64,000 bases of DNA from Erythrobacter sp. BLCC-B19 (GTDB taxonomy: Bacteria; Pseudomonadota; Alphaproteobacteria; Sphingomonadales; Sphingomonadaceae), in NCBI RefSeq assembly GCF_028621955.1, contig NZ_CP117516.1, positions 2,006,001 to 2,070,000 of the forward strand, given 5' to 3'. This document shows, in pieces, positions 37,201 to 44,846 of this stretch. The first letter of the stretch is position 1. Each line of letters opens with the position of its first letter. The position numbers were made by a program, and so were the translations under genes. A model generated the notes under the pieces. That model worked only from the letters and a program-made list of their open reading frames with translations. It did no database searches and had not been told where the DNA came from.

Positions 37201-37382
37201 CGCGCTACAACACCGGCAACCAGTTCACCCTGACGCCGGAAAGCCGCGACAGCGGCTGGTTCGCCCGCGCCCGCGCGCTGGGCGGGGACGGCAGCTACAA
37301 GATCGCCGGCGAGTTGGGCCTTGAGGAACAGTTCGGCCAGATCGGCTATAGTTTGCGCGCGTCGATCCGCTTCGGCTGGTGA
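34239..37382 (+). CDS. Autotransporter with acidic calcium-binding-like repeats
   Basis: A 1047-residue type Va autotransporter. AGGAGG at 34223-34228 is an ideal ribosome-binding site. The signal peptide is residues 1-21. The passenger (about 22-740) is Gly/Asn/Thr-rich beta-helix with two acidic inserts, TDSDNDGDLDG near residue 113 and SDNDEDKDGIED near residue 285, resembling thrombospondin type-3-like calcium sites. The barrel is about residues 765-1047, ending SIRFGW. It follows the TonB receptor by 76 nt and is probably part of the FecI regulon. Confidence 0.9.
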   Translation: MHPRTLLAGTALAALAQPLAAQTVISTARTTPVVTSTVNGGQPNDVRIETAGSVTVTSGTAVTVDSNNSVTNAGNITISNADNATGILVTGARTANITNSGTITIDETYTATDSDNDGDLDGPFAVGTGRTAIRIDGPLTGNLSHTGTIVVEGNASAGIRANAAITGTFTHEGKTTVTGNNSVGVAMGDISGNVRLAGEITARGGNSQGAVLGGNLGGALRVQSTITVSGYRTVPAPTDVSKLDADDLLQGGSALVIEGNVAKGIIFEIAPTDSVASDNDEDKDGIEDAKEGTTRIIAYGAAPAVQIGGTTNDITIGATEGTANNFGIIMSGIILGDGVYAGVNGTGMRIGGRGADVTITNGMQINGSIGGAARDGNATGLELGTGTTLPVLNNAGTLVANVSGTATGTGRATALLIAEGASLPILRNSKSISAATTTAGSAFAIRDLSGTLGLIENSGAIAASGADAASTRNVAIDLSARTGDSIIRQTVVSSGNAAPSITGDIRFGSGSDLLELLDGVASGTVSFGGGTNRFVLSGDAAFSGTSDFGGGAGTLSLADTAVFSGRLLNAQNVGVQLSAGTLVLTGTNNIASLNVGATGVIGVTVGGAADVNTAINVSGNATFASGSKLRIRLADLTITGGTYSVLTAGSLTGASNLAADSALVPFLYKATLGVSGNTINVAINRKATSELGLNVTESAAFDPLFAALSKDAKVADLFLNIGTAEVFQAYVAATMPDHAGGSFEGLSQGLRAFDRHFMDPNSPFDEEGKFRIIADFANWNADKERGQSADFDLTGLGFRLGGEYLTKAGAFGVTGSWLWNKHKSGFFDNSVLSDSYEAGAHWRGKFGPVISFARVGLGKADFSGSRVVAGGTGTNAFSYTINRAWKGDFVTATGGVSIEGGGQFFFFRPSLVVDYLRLKEDGYTETGGGNALNLTVEGRSSKEVGINGAVAVGADLWGMQARDTGWFRLEAEGGWRELLTNELGATRARYNTGNQFTLTPESRDSGWFARARALGGDGSYKIAGELGLEEQFGQIGYSLRASIRFGW

Positions 37383-37390
37383 TGCGCGCC

Positions 37391-37435
37391 GGGTGCCGGC
37401 CTCTGATTGCCCCCCCGCACGGCCGGCCGGCACCC
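37391..37435. terminator. Bidirectional hairpin between convergent genes
   Basis: GGGTGCCGGCC at 37391-37401 and GGCCGGCACCC at 37425-37435 form a perfect 11-bp stem with a 23-nt C-rich loop. It lies between the autotransporter stop and the stop of the convergent haemoglobin gene. No T-run is present on either side. Confidence 0.5.
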
Positions 37436-37455
37436 ACCCGTTCCGGGGCGCAGGA

Positions 37456-37992
37456 TCAGCGCTCCACCACGTCGCCCGACATCGGCGCGAGTTTTGCCAG
37501 CAGGCGGTTCTGCGCGGCAAACGGCACCTTGGCCTCGCGCATCGCGATCTGGAGATTTTCGACCAGCGCGTTCATGTCGGCCTTGGTCACGCCCATGTCG
37601 GTGTGCGCGGTCTTCATGTCGCGCCCGGTGTAATCGCAGCCTGCGCCCAGCAGATAGCAGAACTGTTCGGAGAGCGTCCGCTTGAGGCGCACCATGTCGT
37701 GCGCGGCGAAGATGTCGGCGATGCGCGGGTCGGCCTCGGACAGCTCGACCGTGCGCGCCGCGATCCGGGCAATCCCCTCGCGCCCGCCGAAGGCTGCGAC
37801 CAGCCCGGCGCTGTCATAGGGCGTGGCCCCGGCGTTGGCGTTGGACTGATCGTAGGGCTCGACCGGAATTTCACCGGTGACAGGATCGCGCTCCTTGGTC
37901 TCGACCCCGAATTCGGCGTCCCAGTCAGTGCCCTCGGCGGGCGCCTGCTGCATGAGCATCAGGAAGGCAGAGGCGGCGGTGGTCAGCAGCAT
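37456..37992 (-). CDS. Group 1 truncated haemoglobin with signal peptide
   Basis: A 178-residue protein from the ATG at 37992 (GAAAGG upstream). Residues 1-19 look like a signal peptide (MLLTTAASAFLMLMQQAPA). Residues about 60-178 match truncated haemoglobin: YDSAGLVAAFGGREGIARI, the B/E-helix region and proximal His130 in MKTAHTDMGVTKADMN. Two cysteines (C112, C119) sit in the E-F region. It binds haem and probably O2, NO or peroxide, here in the periplasm. It lies 16 nt downstream of the DUF3034 gene. Confidence 0.87.
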   Translation of the reverse strand: MLLTTAASAFLMLMQQAPAEGTDWDAEFGVETKERDPVTGEIPVEPYDQSNANAGATPYDSAGLVAAFGGREGIARIAARTVELSEADPRIADIFAAHDMVRLKRTLSEQFCYLLGAGCDYTGRDMKTAHTDMGVTKADMNALVENLQIAMREAKVPFAAQNRLLAKLAPMSGDVVER

Positions 37993-38008
37993 GGCGGGCC
38001 TTTCGAAA

Positions 38009-39088
38009 TCAGAATGCGACCTGCGCCGACACAAAGCCGCCGCGCTGATCGGGGATGGTGGCGATCGAGCCGAGGTCGACATAGGCCGCCGCGAGGGTCA
38101 GATTGTCGGTGAGGGCGTAGGCGGCGAAAATGTCCATCCAGTCATCGTCGCCAAGCCCGAGATTGTCGGGCTTGCTGCGATACTCTGCCCCCACCACCGC
38201 ACGGCGCGACAGCTGGTAGCCCAGCGATCCTTCGAATTGCAGCTTGTAGCCTGCGCCCGCCGCCGATCCGAAGCCGAGCAGGCCGAGTTCGTTCGCCTCG
38301 GTATAGCGCAGCGTCGCGTTGACCAGCAGGCTGCGCGCGAGCAGCAGCTTGGTGGCGCTGATGGTGTAATCCGTGCCGTCATCATCCGCCGCGCCGAGCG
38401 CGCGCACCAGCGCGCCGTCACGGCTGCGCTTGTGCTCCACGCCCACCGCGATCTGCGGCAGCCAGCTCTCGCCATAGACAAGGTCGCCCGCCACGCGCAG
38501 CTTGGCGCCGAAGGTGTCGAGGTTGAAGGTGTAGCCCTGCCCGATCCCCAGAAGCGCGCCGATGTCGCGCGTGTCGAAATCGGCGCGGGCGTAGGACAGC
38601 TCCAGCCGGTCGCCAAAGCCCAGCGCCACGCCGTAGGAGCGCCAGCCGAAATCAGCCAGTTCGATCGCGCTTGCATGGCCCGAAATCCCGATCCCGCCGG
38701 GCATCTGCCGTCCGCCGATGGTGGCCCAGCGTGCGATGCCGCCGCCCGATGATCCTTCCACGGTGCTGATCGCATTGGTCAGCAGCAGCTTGCCGCCCTT
38801 CAGCACATCGACCTTGCCGATCCGCACCCCGCCGCTCGCGTCGCTGGCAAAAGCGTTAGCTTCCCCGATCGGCTGCAGCGCGCGCAGTTCGGCAGGGCGA
38901 GTCGGGCCGTGATCCAGCGCCACAGCCTGTGCCGCGATTTGCGGCAGCGCGCGTTCGGCTGACGGCGCGGGGCTTTCCAGCACCGGCACGAAGGCGATGT
39001 GGGGCGCTGCATCGGGCAAGGTGAGGGCTGCTGGGGCCAGCGTCAGCACGTTGAGAAGTGTTAGGCTCATTCGTGCCGCGTTAGGCAT
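38009..39088 (-). CDS. DUF3034 family outer-membrane protein
   Basis: A 359-residue protein; an ATG at 39070 is an alternative start. A signal peptide (to about residue 26) is followed by a GGVRIGKVDVLKGGKLLLTNAISTVEGSSGGGIARWATIGG stretch that is diagnostic of DUF3034. The rest alternates amphipathic strands (YGVALGFGDRLELSYARADF) and ends in a terminal Phe, as for an outer-membrane barrel. It is divergent from the cupredoxin-like/GGDEF-EAL pair and upstream of the truncated haemoglobin gene, an association I recognise from other proteobacteria. The function is unknown. Confidence 0.88.
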   Translation of the reverse strand: MPNAARMSLTLLNVLTLAPAALTLPDAAPHIAFVPVLESPAPSAERALPQIAAQAVALDHGPTRPAELRALQPIGEANAFASDASGGVRIGKVDVLKGGKLLLTNAISTVEGSSGGGIARWATIGGRQMPGGIGISGHASAIELADFGWRSYGVALGFGDRLELSYARADFDTRDIGALLGIGQGYTFNLDTFGAKLRVAGDLVYGESWLPQIAVGVEHKRSRDGALVRALGAADDDGTDYTISATKLLLARSLLVNATLRYTEANELGLLGFGSAAGAGYKLQFEGSLGYQLSRRAVVGAEYRSKPDNLGLGDDDWMDIFAAYALTDNLTLAAAYVDLGSIATIPDQRGGFVSAQVAF

Positions 39089-39161
39089 GGTAGCGTAAAC
39101 ATCACCTAAACCACGAAGCGAGGGAATTTTAAGGGTTCGATCTTAGTTGACCGCATCAACT

Positions 39162-39800
39162 ATGCGACCACGTAATCTTCCTAGGTTTGCAGGCCTGTCG
39201 ATGCTGCTGGCGTTGGCCGCAGCACCCGTGCTGTTGCCTGATGCCCTTGCCGCCGGCCCTGCCTCCTTGCGCGTGCAGGTGGTCGACGAACGCGGCGTGC
39301 CGGTGCGCGATGCGGTGGTCGAACTGCGCAGCAACAAGGGCCACACCGGGCCGATTCGCTTCCCCTGGAAGATGGGCATGGCGCAGAAGAACCGCGAATT
39401 CACCCCCGGCACGCTGATCGTTGCCAAGGGCAGCACCGTGGCCTTTCCCAATCTCGATAATGTGCGCCATTCGATCTACAGCTTTTCCAAGCCCGCGCGG
39501 TTCGAGATCGAGCTGTATGGCCGCGACCAGACCCGCACGCAGGGCTTCGCCGTGGCGGGCAGCGTCAAGCTGGGCTGCAACATCCATGACGAGATGCGCG
39601 GCTATATCCGCGTCACCGATACGCCCTATGCCGCCAAGACCGACACCAACGGCTATGTCACGCTCACCGGGATGCCCGGTGGCGGGGCGAGCCTGACGGT
39701 GTGGCACCCCGCACTGCGGGCGCCCGGCAATGAGAGCAAGTCACCCATAACCATCAACGGCGGATCGCAGACGCACAAGCTTAGAGTTGCAATGCGATGA
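39162..39800 (+). CDS. Cupredoxin-like (methylamine-utilisation-type) periplasmic protein
   Basis: A 212-residue protein. The ATG at 39162 begins a signal peptide (residues 1-31, ending ALAAG). The domain has the four type-1 copper ligands in order: His103 in VRHSIYSF, then Cys139, His142 and Met145 in the CNIHDEM motif. This suggests a mononuclear blue copper site, although annotation as methylamine utilisation protein is only by similarity. It overlaps the GGDEF/EAL gene by 4 nt, which implies a linked sensing role. Confidence 0.85.
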   Translation: MRPRNLPRFAGLSMLLALAAAPVLLPDALAAGPASLRVQVVDERGVPVRDAVVELRSNKGHTGPIRFPWKMGMAQKNREFTPGTLIVAKGSTVAFPNLDNVRHSIYSFSKPARFEIELYGRDQTRTQGFAVAGSVKLGCNIHDEMRGYIRVTDTPYAAKTDTNGYVTLTGMPGGGASLTVWHPALRAPGNESKSPITINGGSQTHKLRVAMR

Positions 39801-42130
39801 TCCTTGCCAAATCGCCGGCGCACGTTGCGCTGGCCCGCCTTGCGGCGCTGCGATTTGGTTCGCTGCGCAGCCGCATTGCGTTGCTCTATGCCGGGCTGTT
39901 CGCCGCGGTGCTTGGACTTGTCGTCAGCCTTGCCGCCGGCGGGCTTGCCCGCTTTGCCGAGAGCGGCGCGGCCAAAGACCTCGGCGCGAATGCCCGCGTG
40001 TTCGACGAAATCCTCGCCGCCCGCGCGCGCCAGATGGGCGATCAGGCAGGCGTGCTGGCGCATGACTTCGGCTTTCGCGAGGCGGTGGCCACGGGCGACG
40101 CGCCGACCATCGCCAGCGCGCTCACCAGCCTGGAAGGCCGGGTGCGCAGCGACATGGCCTTCGTCCTGACGCTTGATGGCGAGGTGCTGGCTGCCGATGC
40201 CACCGGCGTGCCCGCGCCCGAAACGCTGTGGACGCGGCTCGACGCGGGCGGCACGCGCGGGATCATCGCTTCGGACAAGGGTCTCGCGCTCGCGGCTGCC
40301 GCGCCGATCGAAGCGCCCGATCTGATCGGCTGGCTGGTGATCGCCCAGCCGCTCGACCGGGCCGAGCTTGACCGGCTGGTCGAACTCGCCCCGATTGCGC
40401 TGGAGGCGCAAGTGGTTGAAGCTACGGGCCAACCCGTCTGGCTGCGGCAAGCCAAGGCCAATGACGTGTTCGAACGCGATGCGGGGGGCGAGCGCTTTCT
40501 CAACCACGTCTCCGACCTGCCGGTGTTGCAGGACGGCATCGCCCCGCGGCTGGTGCTGCGCCACCCGCTGGCCGAATCGCTGGCCGCCTATGACACCTTC
40601 AAGGGTTGGCTCATCGCGCTCGCCGTCGGGGGCATCGCGCTGGTTCTGGGATTGAGCTGGAAGGTCGCGCGCTCGGTCACCGAACCGCTCCAGCAGCTCG
40701 ACGCGGCCACCCGCCTGATTGGCGAGGGCCGCGAAGTCACGCTCGCGGTCGAGACCGATGACGAGATCGGGCGGCTGGCCGACAGCTTCAACACCATGGT
40801 CCGCGCGATCGAGGAGCGCGAGCGCGAGATCATCCATGTCGGCCTGCACGACGGGCTGACCGGCCTGCCCAACCGCAAGCTCTTCACCGAACAGCTCGCC
40901 ACCATGCTCGGCCGCCGCCGCGCGGGCGAGAAGGTGATGGTGGCCTATGTCGATCTCGACGACTTCAAGATGGTCAACGACACGCTTGGCCATCCGGCGG
41001 GCGATGCCCTGCTGCGGACCGTCGCCGATCACCTGCGCGAAGACCTGCCCGATGCGCTGATCGCGCGGCTGGGGGGCGATGAATTCGCGATTCTCATCGA
41101 CGGGATCGAGGAGAAGGCGAGCCTCGGCATCATCGCCGACAAACTCCAGCGCAGCTTCGACCGGCCGATCACCATCGATGGTCAGGCCGCGTCCTGCGGG
41201 GCGAGCATTGGCATCGCCATGGCCCCCGTCGATGGCGAGGACGGCATCACGCTGATGCGCAACGCCGATCTTGCGCTTTACCGGGCCAAGCATGAAGGCA
41301 AGGCGACCTACCACTTCTTCGAGCCTGCGCTTGATGAAGCCGCGCGCCAGCGCCGCCAGCTGGAACTTGATCTGCGCGCCGCGATCAAGGACGGCGGGTT
41401 CGAACTGAACTTCCAGCCGCTTTATTCGCTAGCCGAAAAGCGCCTGACGGGGTTCGAGGCGCTGATCCGCTGGAACCATCCGACCCGCGGGCGCATCAGC
41501 CCGGTCGAGTTTATCGGCCTTGCCGAGGAAACCGGCCTGATCATCCCGATCGGCGAATGGGTGCTGCGCGAGGCGTGCCATCAGGCGAGCACCTGGCCCG
41601 CCGATGTCTCGGTCGCGGTCAATGTCAGCCCCAAGCAGTTTACCGCCACCGGCCTTGCCAGCACGGTGCTGTCGGCCCTGTCGGCGAGCGGCCTTGCCCC
41701 GCATCGGCTGGAGCTGGAAATCACCGAGAGCATCTTCATCGCCGATGTCGATGCGACCATGGCGACGCTGCATTCGCTGCGCGCGCTGGGGATCAGGATT
41801 GCGCTCGACGATTTCGGGACGGGCTATTCCTCATTGAGCTATCTGCGCTCCTTCCCGTTCGACAAGGTCAAGATCGACAAGAGCTTCGTCGAGGATCTGG
41901 GCACCAGCAGCAACGGCCATGCGGTGATCCGCGCGATCACCACGCTCGCCAATGCGCTGGGAATGGAAACGCTGGCCGAAGGGGTGGAGGACATTGCCCA
42001 GTTCGAAGTGCTCGAACGCGAAGGCTGCCAGAACATCCAGGGCTATCTGTTCTCCAAGCCGGTTGCCGCCGACGCGGTGGCAGGCCTGCTGCGCGACGGG
42101 GCGGGATACCAGCGCCAGCTGCGCGCCTGA
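39797..42130 (+). CDS. Membrane GGDEF-EAL cyclic-di-GMP protein with HAMP
   Basis: A 777-residue protein. One helix (about 33-56) and a second (about 270-292) flank a periplasmic double-Cache-like sensor domain. HAMP follows (about 295-345). The GGDEF domain carries an intact GGDEF motif at residues 426-430, so cyclase activity is possible. The EAL domain has EAL at 554-556 and DDFGTGYSS with its metal-binding Asp pair, so phosphodiesterase activity is also likely. The ATG overlaps the upstream stop by 4 nt. The periplasmic input may come from its cupredoxin-like partner. Confidence 0.95.
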   Translation: MILAKSPAHVALARLAALRFGSLRSRIALLYAGLFAAVLGLVVSLAAGGLARFAESGAAKDLGANARVFDEILAARARQMGDQAGVLAHDFGFREAVATGDAPTIASALTSLEGRVRSDMAFVLTLDGEVLAADATGVPAPETLWTRLDAGGTRGIIASDKGLALAAAAPIEAPDLIGWLVIAQPLDRAELDRLVELAPIALEAQVVEATGQPVWLRQAKANDVFERDAGGERFLNHVSDLPVLQDGIAPRLVLRHPLAESLAAYDTFKGWLIALAVGGIALVLGLSWKVARSVTEPLQQLDAATRLIGEGREVTLAVETDDEIGRLADSFNTMVRAIEEREREIIHVGLHDGLTGLPNRKLFTEQLATMLGRRRAGEKVMVAYVDLDDFKMVNDTLGHPAGDALLRTVADHLREDLPDALIARLGGDEFAILIDGIEEKASLGIIADKLQRSFDRPITIDGQAASCGASIGIAMAPVDGEDGITLMRNADLALYRAKHEGKATYHFFEPALDEAARQRRQLELDLRAAIKDGGFELNFQPLYSLAEKRLTGFEALIRWNHPTRGRISPVEFIGLAEETGLIIPIGEWVLREACHQASTWPADVSVAVNVSPKQFTATGLASTVLSALSASGLAPHRLELEITESIFIADVDATMATLHSLRALGIRIALDDFGTGYSSLSYLRSFPFDKVKIDKSFVEDLGTSSNGHAVIRAITTLANALGMETLAEGVEDIAQFEVLEREGCQNIQGYLFSKPVAADAVAGLLRDGAGYQRQLRA

Positions 42131-42131
42131 G

Positions 42132-42461
42132 CTATTGCCTCGCTTCGCCCTGGGCCTGAACGTGAACCATGTAATCGGCAATCGCGGGGATCGCGGCAGG
42201 ATCGACCGGAGCCTTGTAGACCTTGATCATCTTGCCCGCGATCTCCTCCCACTTCTCGCGGCTAACCTTGGGCTGCTGGAGCAGGGTCGAGGGCGAATGG
42301 CAGGCGGTGCAATTGGCGAGCACGGCATCGCGCCCCGGGCCGTCGGGCAGGTCGATCGGATCGTCGGGCAAGGTGATGCTGGCATCGGCAAAGCTCGCCT
42401 TGGGCGCCGCATCGCAGGCCGTCAGCAGCGCGAGCAGGGGGAGGATCAGCGCGGCTCTCAT
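42132..42461 (-). CDS. sorB: Sulfite dehydrogenase cytochrome c subunit (SorB-like)
   Basis: A 109-residue lipoprotein-like cytochrome. The ATG at 42461 overlaps the SorA stop (ATGA). A lipobox LLTAC ends at Cys16. One haem-binding motif CTACH occupies residues 51-55, and Met78 (IAGKMIK) is a likely sixth ligand. It would take electrons from the molybdenum subunit and pass them to the respiratory chain. It is the last gene of the minus-strand sulfur operon, 1 nt from the convergent GGDEF/EAL stop. Confidence 0.88.
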   Translation of the reverse strand: MRAALILPLLALLTACDAAPKASFADASITLPDDPIDLPDGPGRDAVLANCTACHSPSTLLQQPKVSREKWEEIAGKMIKVYKAPVDPAAIPAIADYMVHVQAQGEARQ

Positions 42462-43666
42462 TGTGCCCTCAGGGTGATGCGTTCGATCACGTTGCGGGCA
42501 TAGCCCGATGGGTTCCACGCCAGTGTCTCGGGTTGCATCGCGCCTTTGACGTTGGTGGCCCGCACGCCGATGTCGGCGAGGTCACCCGACACGCTCGGCA
42601 GTTCGACCTGCCAGCGGCGGAAGGCGTAAGGGCCGTGTTCGTCCGGGCCGAGAGAGCAGGGGATCGACCATCCCGCCCCCACCAGATCGACCCGCTCCAG
42701 CGCCGCATCGCCGCCGAAGGCCATCCCCTCCAGCACCAGCGGCTTGCCCTTCGCAACCGCCGCGCCATCGGCATGGCTGGTGATGAAGGCGCGCGGGGGC
42801 ATGGCGGTAATGGGCACAGTATCGAAGTCCTTGTCCGCCGGCGTGATCGGCTGGGCGGGCATCCGGTAGGACTTGGCGACGTAATAGCTCTCATCCTCGC
42901 CGGTCAGCACTTCGATGGTCGAGAGCATCTTGACCCAATAGGTCGAAAACCACCCCGGAACCACGATCCGCAGGGGGAAACCGTGGAGGATCGGCAGCGG
43001 TTCATCATTCATCGCCCAGGCCACCAGCACATCGTCGCGCATCGCGATGTCCATCGGCAGCGACTTGATGAACTGCGGCGCGCCGTCGGTCAGCGGCACA
43101 TCGAGGCCCGCATAGCGCACGCGCTTCGCCCCCTCGGCCACCCCGGCTTTCGCCAGCACATCCCTGAGCCGCACCCCGGTCCACTTGGCGCAGGCCATCG
43201 CGCCATTGCCCCACTGGGTGCCGGTGACGCGCGGGGTCGAGAGACCCCGGCCGTTGCCCGCGCACTGGTTGACCGCGACGACCGAGATATGCTCGCCCGC
43301 CGCCGCCACCTCGTCGAGCGTCAGCGATACCGCCTTTGTCACCGCCCCGCCAATCGCCACACGGTGCTCGGCGGCTGTGATGCTGGTGGGCATATCCCAG
43401 TTCCAGCGCACGAAATGGCGGTCATTGGGGGTAATCACCCCTTCGCGGAACACCTCCATCGGGGCTTCGAGCAGCGGGGGGCGGATGCGCTGGACGATCA
43501 TCTCGCCCTTGCCGGGGAAGGCAGGGGTGGTGGGCCTCAGGCTCGGCCCGCCGGGGAGGGCAAGGTCGATCATCCGCCCGGCCTGCTGCGCCAGCAAGGG
43601 CGCGGCGAGCGCCGCGGTGCCGGCGCCCGCGATCAGCGCGCGGCGGGTGAGACGCGCCTCGTTCAT
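42458..43666 (-). CDS. sorA: Sulfite dehydrogenase molybdopterin subunit (SorA-like)
   Basis: A 402-residue enzyme with a Tat-type signal (LTRRALIAGAG). The oxidoreductase molybdopterin domain carries the molybdenum-ligating Cys135 in the VNQCAGNGRG motif, and a Mo-co dimerisation domain follows. It should oxidise sulfite to sulfate in the periplasm, passing electrons to the SorB cytochrome. The start overlaps the upstream stop (ATGA). The neighbouring desulfonation genes make sulfite the obvious substrate. Confidence 0.92.
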   Translation of the reverse strand: MNEARLTRRALIAGAGTAALAAPLLAQQAGRMIDLALPGGPSLRPTTPAFPGKGEMIVQRIRPPLLEAPMEVFREGVITPNDRHFVRWNWDMPTSITAAEHRVAIGGAVTKAVSLTLDEVAAAGEHISVVAVNQCAGNGRGLSTPRVTGTQWGNGAMACAKWTGVRLRDVLAKAGVAEGAKRVRYAGLDVPLTDGAPQFIKSLPMDIAMRDDVLVAWAMNDEPLPILHGFPLRIVVPGWFSTYWVKMLSTIEVLTGEDESYYVAKSYRMPAQPITPADKDFDTVPITAMPPRAFITSHADGAAVAKGKPLVLEGMAFGGDAALERVDLVGAGWSIPCSLGPDEHGPYAFRRWQVELPSVSGDLADIGVRATNVKGAMQPETLAWNPSGYARNVIERITLRAQ

Positions 43667-44274
43667 GCCTTGGCCCCCTCCAGCCTGTCGATCAAGGCGC
43701 CGATATCGGCGACTTCAAGCCCGTGGGCGGCGATCAGATCGCCGATATCGTCGATCCGCGCCATCTCGCCATCGTCGCGCATGATCGAGCAGATCACCGC
43801 CGCATCGCCCGCGCCTGCCATCCGCGCGAGGTCAATCGACGCCTCGCAGGCCGAGGCCCGCACCAGCACGCCGCCGGCCTGCGCGATCAGCGGGAAGACG
43901 TGGCCGGGGGAATGGATGTGCGCCGAACTCGCCCCGTCAGCCATCGCCACCCGCACCGTATGCGCGCGGTCGGCTGCCGAAATGCCGGTCGACACGCCTT
44001 CCGCCGCCTCGATCGAGCGGGCGAAGGGCCGTCCGGTCTGACGCGCCGTGCCGGGGTTCACGAGGCTGAGGCCCAGCTGCGCCGCCCGCTCGGGCGTCAC
44101 CGCCAGACAGATCAGCCCGCGCCCGTGGGTGGCCATGAAATTGATCGCTTCGGGCGTCACATAGCGCGCGGCGACCATCAGGTCGATGTCCCCGCCGCGC
44201 AGCCGGTCGCCTGCGATCACGACCATGCGCCCCGCTGCCACTGCCGCGAGCGCCGCGTCCAGCCCGGCAGGCAT
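43663..44274 (-). CDS. RibB-like DHBP synthase paralogue lacking the acidic catalytic loop
   Basis: A 203-residue protein that aligns with 3,4-dihydroxy-2-butanone 4-phosphate synthase. Conserved segments include RGLICL, GVSTGISAADRAHTVRVA, SPGHVFPL and CEASIDLARMAG. The acidic DDEDRENEGD loop that binds magnesium and does catalysis is replaced by AGDRLRGGDIDL (residues 21-32), so the two key Glu are gone. It probably is not a normal riboflavin enzyme. Its location between the FMN reductase and SorA, overlapping both genes, ties it to flavin-dependent desulfonation. Confidence 0.85.
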   Translation of the reverse strand: MPAGLDAALAAVAAGRMVVIAGDRLRGGDIDLMVAARYVTPEAINFMATHGRGLICLAVTPERAAQLGLSLVNPGTARQTGRPFARSIEAAEGVSTGISAADRAHTVRVAMADGASSAHIHSPGHVFPLIAQAGGVLVRASACEASIDLARMAGAGDAAVICSIMRDDGEMARIDDIGDLIAAHGLEVADIGALIDRLEGAKA

Positions 44275-44846
44275 CAGGCCAGATCCCGCCCGGCGGCAAA
44301 GCTCTTGGCGCCGAGCACCACCTGCTTGCCGACGAGTTCGAGCTGCCCGCGCGCGCGTTCATCCAGACATTCGCCATCGGGGGAAAACAGCCCGCGATAG
44401 GTGCGGATCGTCGCGCCCATCGGGGTCGGCCAGCCGCGCAGGGCATGGGTGATCGCACGCATCGTCAGCAGCGTCGACATCGAGGCCTGATCGCCGAAAG
44501 CGGTCGCAATCAGTCCGACCGCGCGGCCATCAAGATAGGGACGTTCATCGCGGGCGAGGTCTTCAAGGTAATCGAGCGCGTTCTTGATCACGCCTGAAAT
44601 CGTGCCGTGATAGCCGGGCGCGGCGACCAGCAGGCCATCGGCCTGCCGCACCGCCTCGACCAGCTCCGCGCCCATCGCCGCGGTGTGGCCGGGGCCGAGA
44701 TAATGCGGCAGGCCCGCGCAATATTCCCCGCCGAACACCGTCACCTCGGCCCCTTCGGCCGCGGCAATCCCGGCGGCCAGGCGCAGCGCCTGTTCGGTCG
44801 AGGAGCCGGGGTTCACCGTGCCGCCAAGGGCTACAATACGGGTCAT
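44274..44846 (-). CDS. NADPH-dependent FMN reductase (SsuE-like)
   Basis: A 190-residue flavodoxin-like reductase (PF03358 type). The ATG at 44846 overlaps the GlpD stop, and the stop overlaps the RibB-like start (TGATG). The N-terminus IVALGGTVNPGSSTEQALR is the phosphate-binding loop, and PGYHGTISGVIKNALDYLEDL is the conserved flavin-binding segment of SsuE/MsuE reductases. It should supply FMNH2 to the SmoC-like monooxygenase at 55376. A. tumefaciens SmoA is, as I recall, from another flavin-reductase family, so this would be a functional replacement. Confidence 0.85.
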   Translation of the reverse strand: MTRIVALGGTVNPGSSTEQALRLAAGIAAAEGAEVTVFGGEYCAGLPHYLGPGHTAAMGAELVEAVRQADGLLVAAPGYHGTISGVIKNALDYLEDLARDERPYLDGRAVGLIATAFGDQASMSTLLTMRAITHALRGWPTPMGATIRTYRGLFSPDGECLDERARGQLELVGKQVVLGAKSFAAGRDLA

